From Billgrantia zhangzhouensis (GTDB lineage: Bacteria > Pseudomonadota > Gammaproteobacteria > Pseudomonadales > Halomonadaceae), in the NCBI RefSeq assembly GCF_021404465.1, contig NZ_JABFTT010000021.1, positions 1 to 56,435 of the forward strand: a stretch of DNA of 56,435 nt, written 5' to 3'. The position numbers were made by a program, and so were the translations under genes. The notes below the pieces were generated by a model. That model saw only the letters and a list, made by a program, of their open reading frames with translations. It had not been told where the DNA came from and did no database searches. Positions within the stretch are counted from its first letter, which is position 1. Each line of letters starts with the position of its first letter. Below, piece after piece: positions 1 through 10,541 of the stretch.

Positions 1-117
1 GTGCTGGAGGGCATGAACAACCGAATCAAGGTCATCAAGCGGATGGCCTACGGGTATCGCGACACGGCGTACTTCTTCCTGAAGATCCGTGCCGCGTTTC
101 CCGGCAAAGTGCGATGA
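1..117 (+). pseudogene. ISL3-family transposase, 3' end only (cut by window edge)
   Basis: The frame starting at base 1 encodes 38 residues and ends with TGA at 115-117. It contains LEGMNNRIKVIKRMAYGYRD, the characteristic C-terminal segment of ISL3-family (DDE) transposases, in which the glutamate of LEG is the last catalytic acidic residue. The rest of the gene lies upstream of the window, so it cannot be judged whether it is intact. The bases just after the stop (GATGAACC, ending at 120) could be the right inverted-repeat tip of the element, since ISL3 repeats commonly overlap the transposase stop, but the left end is not visible. Typed as partial. Confidence 0.75.
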
Positions 118-275
118 ACCTTTTTTATGGGTGCGCCAGGCATGGCGCCTCCTGCTCGATTGCCGCTCGTGGATGGTGTTTGTCGAAGTTGCGCTAAAGC
201 GAGATGGTGCCGGGGGCGGAAGGATGATCCACCATCCGGCTCAGCTCAAGGCCCGGCCCGCTCCTCGGTGGGCTG

Positions 276-1250
276 CTAGCCGCGCAGACGGGCCAGGTCG
301 TTGCGGTCGGGCAGGGCGGCATAGGCGCCGGGGCGCGTCACGGCGTGAGCGCCACAGTTGGCGGCGGTGCCCAGCGCACGTTGCAGGAAGGCCTCGTCCT
401 GATGCCAGTTGCCCTCCGCTCCCCGTTCCCAGAGGAAGCCGGCCAGTTCGGCCAGCAGGCCGCCGATGAAGGCGTCGCCTCCAGCGGTGGTATCCACCGC
501 CTCGACGGCTGGCGGCCTATGACGTAGTTCCTTGCCGACACCTACGGCACGCACCTCACCGGGGCCATCGGTAATCACCAATAGCTTGACACCGGCGGCG
601 AGCCGCTCGGCCAACCAGGCATCGACAGGATGATCGGCGCGCAGGAAGTCGAGTTCGTCGGTCGAGAGCTTGACCAGATCGGCGTGGTCGATCAACTGGG
701 TAACCAGGGCGATATCGGCCCGGCTGTCGGCCCACAGATTGTGACGCAGGTTGGCATCGACGCTGACCAGGCAGCCGGCGCGACCGGCCATGTGGGCCAT
801 GGCCAGGGTCGTCTCGGCGATTTCCGTCTCGGTCAGGCTATTGCTGCAGAAATGTACGATGGCGGGCTCGGCGAACACGCCGGCCGGCAGATGTTCCAGA
901 CGGTAGAGCAGGTCGGCAGCGGGCGGACGGTAGAAGTCGAAGGTGCGCTCGCCGTCGGCATCGCGGGAGACGAAGGCCAGCGCCGTGCGTGCCTCGTGGG
1001 TGCGCACCACGCCGGAAAGGTCGACGCCGTGAGAGGCAAGTTCCGCGGCGAGGAAGTTGCCGAAGTGATCCGCGCCGAGCATGCCGAGAAAGCGACTGGG
1101 CACCCCCAGGCGTGCACAGGCCACGGCCACGTTGGCTGGGGCGCCACCGGCGTAGGGCGTGAAGGTTTCGGGGGCGTCGCCGGTGAGATTGCCGAGGCGG
1201 CTGGAGAGCATGTCGACCAAGGCTTCGCCGAAGGCAATGACGGGAATCAT
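276..1250 (-). CDS. PfkB-family fructokinase / carbohydrate kinase
   Basis: This 324-residue PfkB (ribokinase-like) kinase phosphorylates a hexose, most likely fructose, in the cytoplasm. GGAPANVAVACARLG near residues 35-49 is the first PfkB signature. DTTAGGDAF at 253-261 is the second, with the GGD aspartate (Asp259) as catalytic base. The ATG at 1250 was chosen because it overlaps the stop of the mutarotase gene by four bases (ATGA) and gives the usual PfkB N-terminus; the frame remains open upstream but that part is unrelated to the family. It is the last gene of a minus-strand operon with edd, glk and the mutarotase. Fructokinase is the best guess; another sugar substrate is possible. 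Confidence 0.85.
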   Translation of the reverse strand: MIPVIAFGEALVDMLSSRLGNLTGDAPETFTPYAGGAPANVAVACARLGVPSRFLGMLGADHFGNFLAAELASHGVDLSGVVRTHEARTALAFVSRDADGERTFDFYRPPAADLLYRLEHLPAGVFAEPAIVHFCSNSLTETEIAETTLAMAHMAGRAGCLVSVDANLRHNLWADSRADIALVTQLIDHADLVKLSTDELDFLRADHPVDAWLAERLAAGVKLLVITDGPGEVRAVGVGKELRHRPPAVEAVDTTAGGDAFIGGLLAELAGFLWERGAEGNWHQDEAFLQRALGTAANCGAHAVTRPGAYAALPDRNDLARLRG

Positions 1251-2209
1251 TCGGCATTCTCCTGTGTCAGCGTTGTACCCAGCAGATGCTGAGCGCCGGG
1301 TACCAGCCATACCGGGTCGAGGCGGGTATTGGCCGACTCCACGCAGAGGAAGTGGCGTGCGGCCACGACCGGCGTGTCGTCGGGCGGTGTCTCGCCCGGG
1401 TGCCATACTACCGCCGAATCGCTGCCCTGGCGGGCGACACGCAGGCGTCGGTGGCCGTCGTCGAGTACCGCCTCGGCGTTGCTATGGTAGATGCGGTCGA
1501 GCCCGCCGCGCACGGCGAGTTCGCCCTGCTGCTCGCGTTCGGCAAAACCCGCCAGCTTGTCCAGATAGCGGGCGCCGGCCAGGCCCACGACGCGGCAGGC
1601 AAAGCTATCGGCCACGGCCAGATAGCTGTGTAGCGCGCCGCTCAGCTTCACCGGGGTCTCGCCGACATGCTCGGTGATCAGCTCCACGTGCAGGCGCCGG
1701 GCATTGGCCTGGATCACCGCGCGCGGTACCAGTTGGCTATGCAGGCGCTCGGTAGGGGAGAGATGCAGCTCGACGCCGCCTTCGTGCTCGTCCACTGCGT
1801 CCAGGCGCCATTGGGCCAGGCGCGCCGGTCCGTGCATGGGGCCGGAGCGATCCGGACTTTCGTCGGCGCCGCGCTCGTCGGCGAACCATGGCCAGCACAG
1901 CGGGATGCCGCCGCGGATGGCGCCGGGCAGCGCCTGGGGCGTAGGCGTGACCCACAGCCAGCCGCCGGGCACCAACGCTTCTTCCCCGCTGCCCATGGCC
2001 TCGGGCGCGTCAGCTCGCGTGGCATCGGATGCGTTAGAGAGCGGCGTGTCTTCGGACGCCGGTAGAAAGTGAAGCACCTGGGCGCCCTGCAAACAGACCA
2101 CCAGTTCGCCCCAGGATTCGCGGGCCAGCCACACTCGGCGGTCGGCCCACTCGCACTCACGCTGGCCGTCGGTCGCGTCGATCAGGGCTCGCAGGCTTTG
2201 CGGGATCAT
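1247..2209 (-). CDS. D-hexose-6-phosphate mutarotase (YeaD-like)
   Basis: A 320-residue aldose-1-epimerase-fold protein of the YeaD type, which interconverts alpha and beta anomers of glucose 6-phosphate and related phosphohexoses. Visible family elements are the motif around HGPARLAQW (candidate catalytic His) and the C-terminal FLCVESAN segment (candidate catalytic Glu), followed by a PGAQHLLGTTL tail. It overlaps the fructokinase start by 4 bp and follows glk by 27 bp, so translation is probably coupled. In this operon it would speed supply of the correct anomer made by glucokinase for glucose-6-phosphate dehydrogenase. The family is clear; the exact substrate is inferred. Confidence 0.85.
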   Translation of the reverse strand: MIPQSLRALIDATDGQRECEWADRRVWLARESWGELVVCLQGAQVLHFLPASEDTPLSNASDATRADAPEAMGSGEEALVPGGWLWVTPTPQALPGAIRGGIPLCWPWFADERGADESPDRSGPMHGPARLAQWRLDAVDEHEGGVELHLSPTERLHSQLVPRAVIQANARRLHVELITEHVGETPVKLSGALHSYLAVADSFACRVVGLAGARYLDKLAGFAEREQQGELAVRGGLDRIYHSNAEAVLDDGHRRLRVARQGSDSAVVWHPGETPPDDTPVVAARHFLCVESANTRLDPVWLVPGAQHLLGTTLTQENAE

Positions 2210-2236
2210 TCGTTTACCTCTCCTTGCTTCACTTCG

Positions 2237-3201
2237 TCATTCCACTTCTTCGTTGCGCAGGGCCTCGGCGGCGCCCAGCAGCCCCGGCCAGGGCGCGATG
2301 ACCACCCGGACCGGAATGGTGCGGGTGTAGCCGCTCATGCGGCCCTTGTCGGTGAAGGCTTCGACGAAGCGGCTTTGGGGCAGCCAGTCCAGCAGCCGTG
2401 GCAGGATGCCGCCACACAAGTAGACGCCGCCCTGTGCGCCCATGGTCAGCGCGGCGTCGCCGCTGACGTCGCCGAGGATCTTGAGAAACCGCAGCAGGGT
2501 ATCACGGGCGATGCCATCGCCGCCTGTCGCGGCGGCGGTCACCTCGGCCGGCGTCTGGCAGGCGGGGTTGGCGCCTTTCAACGAGCAGTGGGCGAGATAG
2601 AGGTCGAGCAGTCCCTGGCCGCACAGAATGCGCTCCACGGATACCCGGCCATAGCGATTGCGGAAGTGACGCAGCAGGTTCTGCTCGCGCTCGTCGGTGG
2701 GAGCAAAGGTGACGTGGCCGCCTTCGGTGGGCAGCGGGATCCAGGCATGGCGGCCGGGAAAGATGCCGGCCACGCCGAGCCCGGTGCCCGGTCCGATGAC
2801 CAGGCAGGTGGCGTGGTCGCGAGCCACGCCAGGCTGCACCTCGACCAGCTCGCCGGGCGTCAGGTGCGGTACCCCCAGGGCCTGGGCGGTGAAATCGTTG
2901 ATTACCTTGAGCCGCTCGAGGCCAAGCGCCGTCTGCGCCTCGCGGCGTGAAAACGACCAGTGGTTGTTGGTCATGGTCACCCGCTCGCCGCCGATGGGGC
3001 AGGCGAAGGCCAGGCAGGCTTCCCGTGGTGCCGCCTCGGTGGCCAGCCCGACCCGCTCCAGGTAGTCGCGTACCGCCTCCACCAGGCCGGGATAGTCGGC
3101 GCAAGGCAGGGCGAGGATCTCTCGCGGCGCGTGTTCGCCCGGGGTCACCAGGGCGAAGCGGGCATTGGTGCCCCCGATGTCGCCGATCAGGGCCGGTCGG
3201 G

Positions 3202-3205
<4 letters not shown>
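2237..3205 (-). CDS. glk: Glucokinase
   Basis: A 322-residue bacterial glucokinase (ROK-unrelated Glk family) that phosphorylates glucose with ATP in the cytoplasm. The N-terminal GDIGGTNARFALV at residues 8-20 is the phosphate-binding loop. The NNHWSFSR segment and the central VINDFTAQALG (with the catalytic Asp of NDF) are typical of Glk, as is PGTGLGVAG. Its start overlaps the edd stop by four bases (3202-3205), as expected for a translationally coupled operon. Length and motifs match the E. coli-type enzyme (about 321 residues). Confidence 0.93.
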
Positions 3206-5088
<1,883 letters not shown>

Positions 5089-5113
5089 GGGGACACCTCG
5101 CGTCGTTGATGGA

Positions 5114-5133
5114 TGTAAATTTACAAAATTATC
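5114..5133 (-). promoter_or_regulatory. Candidate edd promoter with HexR-like palindromic operator
   Basis: The perfect palindrome TGTAAATTTACA lies at 5114-5125, 26 bp upstream of the edd start. Read on the minus strand it directly follows a GATAAT hexamer (5133-5128) with a weak TTCATT 17 bp further upstream, so the palindrome would straddle the transcription start. HexR, the usual repressor of edd-type operons in gammaproteobacteria, binds AT-rich TGTA...TACA palindromes. The site here is shorter than the Shewanella consensus, so the identity of the regulator is inference. Confidence 0.45.
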
Positions 5134-5282
5134 TCCCATCGCATGGCGGAAATGAAGGAAATTTGCCGAAAGTATGTAGCTTTATTACGGCGATGGAAAA
5201 GGTTCGGCAGGTCTGGGCACAATGTAGGCGGCCGTCGGCCAATTGTCAGCCGGCGCTTCGGTCACACCTTCCGGGTACCCCC

Positions 5283-6416
5283 ATGTCCGAGCTGATCCTC
5301 AAGGAACTGCCCGCCATTGAGGCCGTGCCGGCAGTGCAGTGGAACGCGCTGGTCGGCGACGATCATCCTTTCCTGCGCCACGAATTCCTGCATGCACTCG
5401 AGGCAAGCGGGGCAGCCAGCCGTTCGACCGGCTGGGTGCCGCGCCACCTGACCCTGTGGCGTGGCGAGTCGCTGGTCGGTGCCATGCCGTACTACCACAA
5501 GTTCCACTCCTACGGCGAATATGTATTCGATTGGGCCTGGGCCGATGCCTGGGAGCGTGCCGGCGGGCGCTACTATCCCAAGGGACTCACGGCGATTCCT
5601 TTCTCTCCCGTGCCGGGGCCGCGGCTAGCGCTGGCCAGCGGTGAGGACCCCCTGGCCGCGCGCAGCGCGCTGGCCGCGGCATGGGAGGGAGCAGCACTGT
5701 CGAGCTGGCATCTGCTCTACGCCGAAGACGGCGAGATCGATGCCTGGCTTGCGGTGCGCCCCGAGCTGCTGGTGCGCCATGGCGTGCAGTTCCAGTGGCG
5801 CGACCAGGGCTACGGCGACTTCGACGGCTTTCTGGCCGCGCTGACCTCGAAGCGGCGAAAGTCGATACGCCGTGAGCGTCGGCGGGTGGCCGAGCAGGGA
5901 CTCACGCTGCATCGCCTGGAGAGCGAGGAGATCGGCGAGCGGGAGCTGGAACACTTCTTTCGCTGTTACGAGATCACCTACCTGGAGCGGGGGCGCCACG
6001 GCTACCTCAATCTCGATTTCTTCCGCCGCTTGCGGCGCACCATGCCCGCAGCGCTGGTGTTGATCCAGGCGCGCCTCGATGGACAGCCGGTGGCCGCCGC
6101 GCTTTGCCTGCAGGGACGTCGTACGCTCTACGGGCGCTACTGGGGCAGCGAGGTGCTGGCTGATTGCCTGCACTTCGAGGCGTGCTACTACCAGGGCATC
6201 GAGCATTGCCTGGCGCGAGGCCTGAGCTGCTTCGACCCTGGCACCCAGGGCGAGCACAAGCTCACCCGCGGCTTCGCTCCTCGGCGGCTACGCTCGTTGC
6301 ATCACCTCGCCGACCCCGGACTGCGTGCTGCCGTGGCGCGCTTCTGCGACGAGGAGCACGGTCATGTCGAAGCCTACTGCCGGGCCGCCGAGAGGGCGTT
6401 GCCGTTCAGGATATGA
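5283..6416 (+). CDS. FemAB-like / GNAT-fold protein (DUF482, peptidogalycan biosynthesis family)
   Basis: A 377-residue member of the DUF482 family (FemAB_like), which has a tandem acyl-CoA N-acyltransferase (GNAT) fold. Recognisable stretches are PYYHKFHSYGEYVFDWAWAD in the first half and LTSKRRKSIRRERRRV plus GRYWGSEVLADCLHFEACYY in the second. The start is the ATG at 5283: the open frame extends to 5070, but the upstream part lies over the edd promoter and does not resemble the family. It is divergent from the edd operon. The physiological substrate of this family is not established; peptidoglycan or lipid acylation are only suggestions from the fold. Confidence 0.8.
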   Translation: MSELILKELPAIEAVPAVQWNALVGDDHPFLRHEFLHALEASGAASRSTGWVPRHLTLWRGESLVGAMPYYHKFHSYGEYVFDWAWADAWERAGGRYYPKGLTAIPFSPVPGPRLALASGEDPLAARSALAAAWEGAALSSWHLLYAEDGEIDAWLAVRPELLVRHGVQFQWRDQGYGDFDGFLAALTSKRRKSIRRERRRVAEQGLTLHRLESEEIGERELEHFFRCYEITYLERGRHGYLNLDFFRRLRRTMPAALVLIQARLDGQPVAAALCLQGRRTLYGRYWGSEVLADCLHFEACYYQGIEHCLARGLSCFDPGTQGEHKLTRGFAPRRLRSLHHLADPGLRAAVARFCDEEHGHVEAYCRAAERALPFRI

Positions 6417-6489
6417 GGCGTTCAGGGCGTGAGCCGGGCGGGCGATGATGGCATAATGCCCGCCATTCAGATCATGAGGACGTCAGCCG

Positions 6490-6834
6490 ATGCTCAAGTG
6501 GCTCGCCATCGCCCTGCTTCTGCTGCTGGCGCTGCTGCAGTATCGCCTGTGGCTCGGCGACGGCGGCATCCATGAGTTGCGTGAGATACGCGAGCGCGTC
6601 GCCATGCTCGATGCCGCCAACAAGCCGCTGCGTGACCGTAACGAGCGGTTGGCCGCCGAAGTGGTAGACCTCAAGACGGGGCTCGATGCCATTGAAGAGC
6701 GGGCGCGCAGCGATATCGGCATGGTGCGTACCGACGAGCAGTTCTACTGGGTGCCAGGTGTGGTGATCGAGGGACAAACCGGTTCCGTGGAACCCTCCGC
6801 GGTCAATGGCCGGGCGGGGACGCCGAATGAATGA
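6490..6834 (+). CDS. ftsB: Cell division protein FtsB
   Basis: A 114-residue bitopic membrane protein of the divisome FtsB-FtsL-FtsQ subcomplex. It has a short cytoplasmic start (MLK), one membrane segment (residues 4-20), then a coiled coil from about 28 to 65 (IHELREIRERVAMLDAANKP), and the conserved EERARSDIGMVRTDEQFYW element near 71-90. ftsB directly before ispD is the standard gammaproteobacterial arrangement; the two genes overlap by 8 bp here. The C-terminal tail of roughly 20 residues beyond VPG is poorly conserved. A CATAAT hexamer at 6452-6457 may be part of the operon's promoter, without a convincing -35. Confidence 0.93.
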   Translation: MLKWLAIALLLLLALLQYRLWLGDGGIHELREIRERVAMLDAANKPLRDRNERLAAEVVDLKTGLDAIEERARSDIGMVRTDEQFYWVPGVVIEGQTGSVEPSAVNGRAGTPNE

Positions 6835-7573
6835 GCGCCGCGTGGCCGAGCGGCTATGGCTGATAGTTCCCGCGGCGGGGCGTGGGCGACGCATGGGTGC
6901 CGAGCTGCCCAAGCAGTACCTGGCGCTGGCCGGGCGGCCGGTGCTGGCGCATACCCTGTCGCGGCTGCATCAAGCCTTTCCCGAGGCCTGCTTGTGCCTG
7001 TGCCTCGATCCCGGTGACGCCCACTTCGATGCGGGCTGGGTGCCCTTCGACCAGTGGCGACGCAGCCCCGGCGGCGTTGAGCGGGCCGATTCGGTGCGCC
7101 AGGCACTGGCGGCGCTGGCCGGCGAGGCCCGCGACGACGACCTGGTGCTGGTGCACGACGTGGCGCGTCCCTGCGTTACGGTGGCCGACCTGCATCAGCT
7201 CTTGGCGGTACTGCGTGAAGATTCCGCCGGCGGCCTGTTGGCTAGCCCGGTAGCCGACACCATGAAGCGCGACGATGGCTACGAGCGCGTGTCGCAGACC
7301 GAGCCCCGTCGTGGGCTATGGCATGCCCAGACACCCCAGGGCTTCCGCTACGGCCTGCTGTGCCGGGCGCTGCACGAAGCCGTCGCGAGCGGCCTCGAGG
7401 TGACCGACGAAGCCTCGGCGGTGGAGGCGCTGGGGCTCAAGCCGCGGCTGGTGCCTGGGCGGCGCGACAACATCAAGATTACTCATCCGGAGGATCTCGC
7501 GCTGGCGGAGCACATCCTGGCCGCCCAGCAGGGAACGTCCTCGCCGAACCACATCTATGAGGAGACGCCCTGA
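6827..7573 (+). CDS. ispD: 2-C-methyl-D-erythritol 4-phosphate cytidylyltransferase
   Basis: IspD transfers CMP from CTP to methylerythritol phosphate, the third step of the MEP isoprenoid pathway. The N-terminal VPAAGRGRRMGAELPKQYL carries the CTP-binding glycine-rich loop and the conserved PKQ. HDVARPCV and the C-terminal DNIKITHPEDLALAE are also typical. I use the ATG at 6827 (248 residues), which has a GCGGGGA ribosome-binding stretch upstream; an in-frame ATG at 6806 would add seven residues. It overlaps ftsB by 8 bp and abuts ispF directly. Confidence 0.93.
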   Translation: MNERRVAERLWLIVPAAGRGRRMGAELPKQYLALAGRPVLAHTLSRLHQAFPEACLCLCLDPGDAHFDAGWVPFDQWRRSPGGVERADSVRQALAALAGEARDDDLVLVHDVARPCVTVADLHQLLAVLREDSAGGLLASPVADTMKRDDGYERVSQTEPRRGLWHAQTPQGFRYGLLCRALHEAVASGLEVTDEASAVEALGLKPRLVPGRRDNIKITHPEDLALAEHILAAQQGTSSPNHIYEETP

Positions 7574-8062
7574 ATGCTACGCATCGGTCATGGCTTCGAC
7601 GTTCATCGTTTCGGTGCAGGCGATCATCTCATGATCGGTGGCGTTGCCGTCCCCTTCGATCACGGCTTCGTCGCCCATTCCGATGGCGATGTCCTGCTGC
7701 ATGCCATCAGCGATGCGTTGCTGGGTGCCTGTGCGCTGGGCGACATCGGCCGCCATTTTCCCGATACCGACCCAGCCTGGGCCGGTGCCGACAGCCGGGC
7801 ACTGTTGCGCCACGTGTTGGCCCTGGTACAAGAGGCGGGCTACCGGGTCGGCAACGTCGATGCCACGGTGATCGCCCAGGCACCGAAATTGGCGCCTCAT
7901 ATCGAAGCCATGCGCGAGCGTATCGCCGAGGATCTCGAACTTGACCCGGGCGCGGTCAACGTCAAGGCCACCACCAGCGAACGGCTGGGCTTCACCGGAC
8001 GCGGCGAAGGCATTGCTGCCGAAGCCGTGGTCTTGTTGGCACGAGTAGGGGAGGCCAAGTGA
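7574..8062 (+). CDS. ispF: 2-C-methyl-D-erythritol 2,4-cyclodiphosphate synthase
   Basis: A 162-residue IspF, which cyclises the CDP-methylerythritol phosphate intermediate with release of CMP in the MEP pathway. The DVH motif at residues 8-10 and HSDGDVLLHAISDALLGA supply the zinc ligands (Asp8, His10 and the His before AISDAL), DIGRHFPDTDP lines the active site, and TTSERLGFTGRGEGIAAEAV is the conserved C-terminus. The ATG follows the ispD stop with no gap and the stop overlaps the truD GTG start, so all three are likely translated in a coupled way. Confidence 0.96.
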   Translation: MLRIGHGFDVHRFGAGDHLMIGGVAVPFDHGFVAHSDGDVLLHAISDALLGACALGDIGRHFPDTDPAWAGADSRALLRHVLALVQEAGYRVGNVDATVIAQAPKLAPHIEAMRERIAEDLELDPGAVNVKATTSERLGFTGRGEGIAAEAVVLLARVGEAK

Positions 8063-9123
8063 GCGATCCCTCCCGGCCAGGCGACTGGCCTCTCGCCACC
8101 GAAGCTGATTTTGGACCGCCTGGGTCCGGCGAGTTCCGCGCCACGCCCGAGGACTTCGTGGTCGAGGAAATTCTCGGCTTCGTGCCCGAAGGGGAGGGTG
8201 AGCATCTCTGGCTATGGGTGGAGAAACGCGGTCTTACCACCCTGGAGGCGGTACGCCACCTGGCGAAGGCATCTGACGTAGCACCGCGGGCGGTAGGTTA
8301 TGCCGGCATGAAGGATCGCACCGCCGTGACCCGCCAATGGCTTTCGGTGCATCTCCCGGGACGTCCGGCACCGGAGGGGCTGGCCGAGCGGCTGGCCGGC
8401 TGTGGCGTGCGAGTGCTCGAGCAGGTTCGCCACCCGCGCAAGCTCAAGCGTGGCGTGCACCGCGCCAATCGCTTCTCGCTGCGCATCACGGGGGCGGCGC
8501 TGCAGCAGGATCTCGAGGCGCGTTGGGCCTGGCTGTGCCAACATGGCGTACCCAACCTCTTCGGACCGCAGCGCTTCGGGCCCGCAGGGCGCAACCTGGC
8601 GCGTGCGCGTGCGCTGCTGGCGCGTGGCTGGCGCAAGCGTGACGATCGCGAAGGAATGCTGCTCTCCGCCGCCCGCAGCTACCTGTTCAACGAGCTCGTG
8701 GCGATGCGTCTGGCGGATGACACTTGGCAGCGCCTGGTCGCGGGCGACGTGGCGATGCTCGACGGTACGGCAAGCCAATTCGGTGTCGAGACGCCCGATG
8801 CCGAGCTGGAGGCGCGTGCCCTCCGGCTCGACCTGCATCCCACCGGCGTGTTGTGGGGTGTGGGCGACTCGCTCGCCACGGGGGAAGCGGTGCGTTACGA
8901 GAGCGCCGTGGCCGAGCGCCATGCCACGCTCTGCCGGGGGCTGGAGCAGGCAGGAGTGCGCATGTCACGGCGCGCCCTGCGCATGCGTCTGGATCAGCCG
9001 CGGCTGACGTGGGCGCAGGATGGCGCGCATCTCGACTTCCAACTGCCACGAGGCAGTTTTGCCACGGCAGTACTGCGTGAACTCATCGCCCATCCCAACT
9101 TGACGCTTTCAGCGGAGGCCTAA
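8059..9123 (+). CDS. truD: tRNA pseudouridine(13) synthase TruD
   Basis: A 354-residue TruD-family pseudouridine synthase that modifies U13 of tRNA-Glu. The motif GYAGMKDRTAVTRQW contains the catalytic aspartate (KDR), preceded by FRATPEDFVVEEILGF and HLWLWVEKRGLTT. NLFGPQRFGP is the conserved TruD insertion-domain segment. It starts with GTG at 8059, overlapping the ispF stop by 4 bp. The ispF-truD-surE-pcm order is conserved in gammaproteobacteria. Confidence 0.94.
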   Translation: MSDPSRPGDWPLATEADFGPPGSGEFRATPEDFVVEEILGFVPEGEGEHLWLWVEKRGLTTLEAVRHLAKASDVAPRAVGYAGMKDRTAVTRQWLSVHLPGRPAPEGLAERLAGCGVRVLEQVRHPRKLKRGVHRANRFSLRITGAALQQDLEARWAWLCQHGVPNLFGPQRFGPAGRNLARARALLARGWRKRDDREGMLLSAARSYLFNELVAMRLADDTWQRLVAGDVAMLDGTASQFGVETPDAELEARALRLDLHPTGVLWGVGDSLATGEAVRYESAVAERHATLCRGLEQAGVRMSRRALRMRLDQPRLTWAQDGAHLDFQLPRGSFATAVLRELIAHPNLTLSAEA

Positions 9124-9127
9124 TCGA

Positions 9128-9874
9128 ATGCGCAGACTCCTGCTTTCCAACGATGACGGCGTGCATGCACCGGGGCTGCGCGCCCTGTACGAAGCCCTGG
9201 AGCCCCATGCCCGGCTGCGGGTGGTAGCGCCCGACCGCGATCGCAGCGGCGCCAGCAATTCGCTGACCCTCAATCGACCCCTGGCGCTGACGGCGCTGGA
9301 TAACGGCTTTCACTGTGTCGACGGCACCCCGGCCGATTGTGTCTACCTGGGGGTGAACGGCGTCTGGGACGAGCGCCCCGATCTGGTGATCTCCGGTATC
9401 AACCACGGCGGCAACCTGGGTGACGACGTACTCTATTCCGGCACCGTGGCGGCAGCCATGGAGGGACGCAACCTGGGCATGCCGGCCATTGCCATGTCGC
9501 TGGTCGGCTCGCGCCACTTCGCTACCGCCGGACGCGTGGCGGCAAGCCTGGTGGGAGCGGCGGACCGGCTTTCGCTGCCGCCTCGCAGTCTGCTCAACGT
9601 CAACGTGCCGGACCTGCCCTGGGAGGAGATCCAGGGCTTCCGCGTGACCCGCATGGGTTACCGCGGGCCGGCGGAGCGGCCGATGGAAGTGCGCGACCCG
9701 CGCGGCCGGTTACGCTACTGGATTGCGGCCGTGGGGCAGAATGCCGATGATGGACCGGATACCGACTTTGCCGCCATCGAGGCAGGCTACGTTTCGATTA
9801 CGCCGCTGCAGACCGACCTGACGCAGCGTGCGGCCATTGCGGATGTGCAGGGCTGGCTGGATGCATTCACCTGA
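9128..9874 (+). CDS. surE: 5'/3'-nucleotidase SurE
   Basis: A 248-residue SurE survival protein, a metal-dependent nucleotidase/polyphosphatase linked to stationary-phase survival. LLSNDDGVHAPGL at residues 4-16 carries the metal-binding Asp pair (Asp8-Asp9). SGASNSLTLNRPL and the NHGGNLGDDVLYSGTVAAAM segment hold further active-site residues (Ser and Asn). It begins 4 bp after truD with GGAGG in the preceding spacer region and overlaps the likely pcm start. It sits in the classical surE-pcm-nlpD-rpoS stress cluster. Confidence 0.96.
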   Translation: MRRLLLSNDDGVHAPGLRALYEALEPHARLRVVAPDRDRSGASNSLTLNRPLALTALDNGFHCVDGTPADCVYLGVNGVWDERPDLVISGINHGGNLGDDVLYSGTVAAAMEGRNLGMPAIAMSLVGSRHFATAGRVAASLVGAADRLSLPPRSLLNVNVPDLPWEEIQGFRVTRMGYRGPAERPMEVRDPRGRLRYWIAAVGQNADDGPDTDFAAIEAGYVSITPLQTDLTQRAAIADVQGWLDAFT

Positions 9875-10541
9875 ACGATTACCCGAGCTGCTGCGCGGTG
9901 TCGGCATGACGTCGCAGCGAACGCGAGATCGCATGGTGGCTCGCCTGGCCAAGCAGGGCATCACCGACGAGCGTGTGCTCGGTGTGATGGCGGCCGCGCC
10001 GCGCCATCTTTTTCTCGATGAGGCACTGGCTCACCGTGCCTATGAGGATACCTCGCTGCCTATCGGCCATGGCCAGACGCTGTCCCAGCCGTGGATGGTG
10101 GCACGCATGACCGAGCTGGTGATGAACGAGGCGCCGCGGCGTGTGCTGGAGATCGGCACCGGCTCCGGCTACCAGACCCTGATCCTGTCGCGTTTGGTGC
10201 CGGAACTCTGGTCGGTCGAACGAATCAATGCCTTGCATCACCTGGCGGCGAAGCGGCTGCGTCTGCTCAAGGCGCACAACGCGCGTCTGCGCCTGGCCGA
10301 TGGCGGCCACGGCTGGCAGGAGGCGGCGCCGTTCGATGCGGTGCTGCTCACGGCTTGCGCGCATGAGCTGCCCGAGGTGCTGGTCTCGCAGCTTTCCGAA
10401 GAGGGCGTAATGATCCTGCCACTGGCCGACCCGAACGGCGAACAGTGGTTGACCCGGGTGCGCCGCAGCGGTACTCAACATGACGTCCAGCGGCTGGAGC
10501 GAGTGCGCTTCGTGCCGCTGTTGCAAGGAGTGATTCGTTGA
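9861..10541 (+). CDS. pcm: Protein-L-isoaspartate O-methyltransferase
   Basis: Pcm repairs isoaspartyl damage by SAM-dependent methylation. The glycine-rich SAM loop is VLEIGTGSGYQT. The substrate-binding SLPIGHGQTLSQPWMVARMTEL and the C-terminal RVRFVPLLQG are diagnostic. Two starts are plausible: ATG 9861 (226 residues, overlapping the surE stop) and ATG 9906 (211 residues, giving the MTSQRTRDRM start that matches many homologues in length). Neither has a strong Shine-Dalgarno. The stop overlaps the TTG start of the next gene by 4 bp. Confidence 0.93.
   Translation: MHSPERLPELLRGVGMTSQRTRDRMVARLAKQGITDERVLGVMAAAPRHLFLDEALAHRAYEDTSLPIGHGQTLSQPWMVARMTELVMNEAPRRVLEIGTGSGYQTLILSRLVPELWSVERINALHHLAAKRLRLLKAHNARLRLADGGHGWQEAAPFDAVLLTACAHELPEVLVSQLSEEGVMILPLADPNGEQWLTRVRRSGTQHDVQRLERVRFVPLLQGVIR

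Noticed and set aside
6437..6464. GGCGGGC/GCCCGCC inverted repeat before ftsB as terminator
   Set aside because: The 7-bp stem has a 14-nt loop and no T-run; it is more likely chance in GC-rich DNA or part of the ftsB promoter region.
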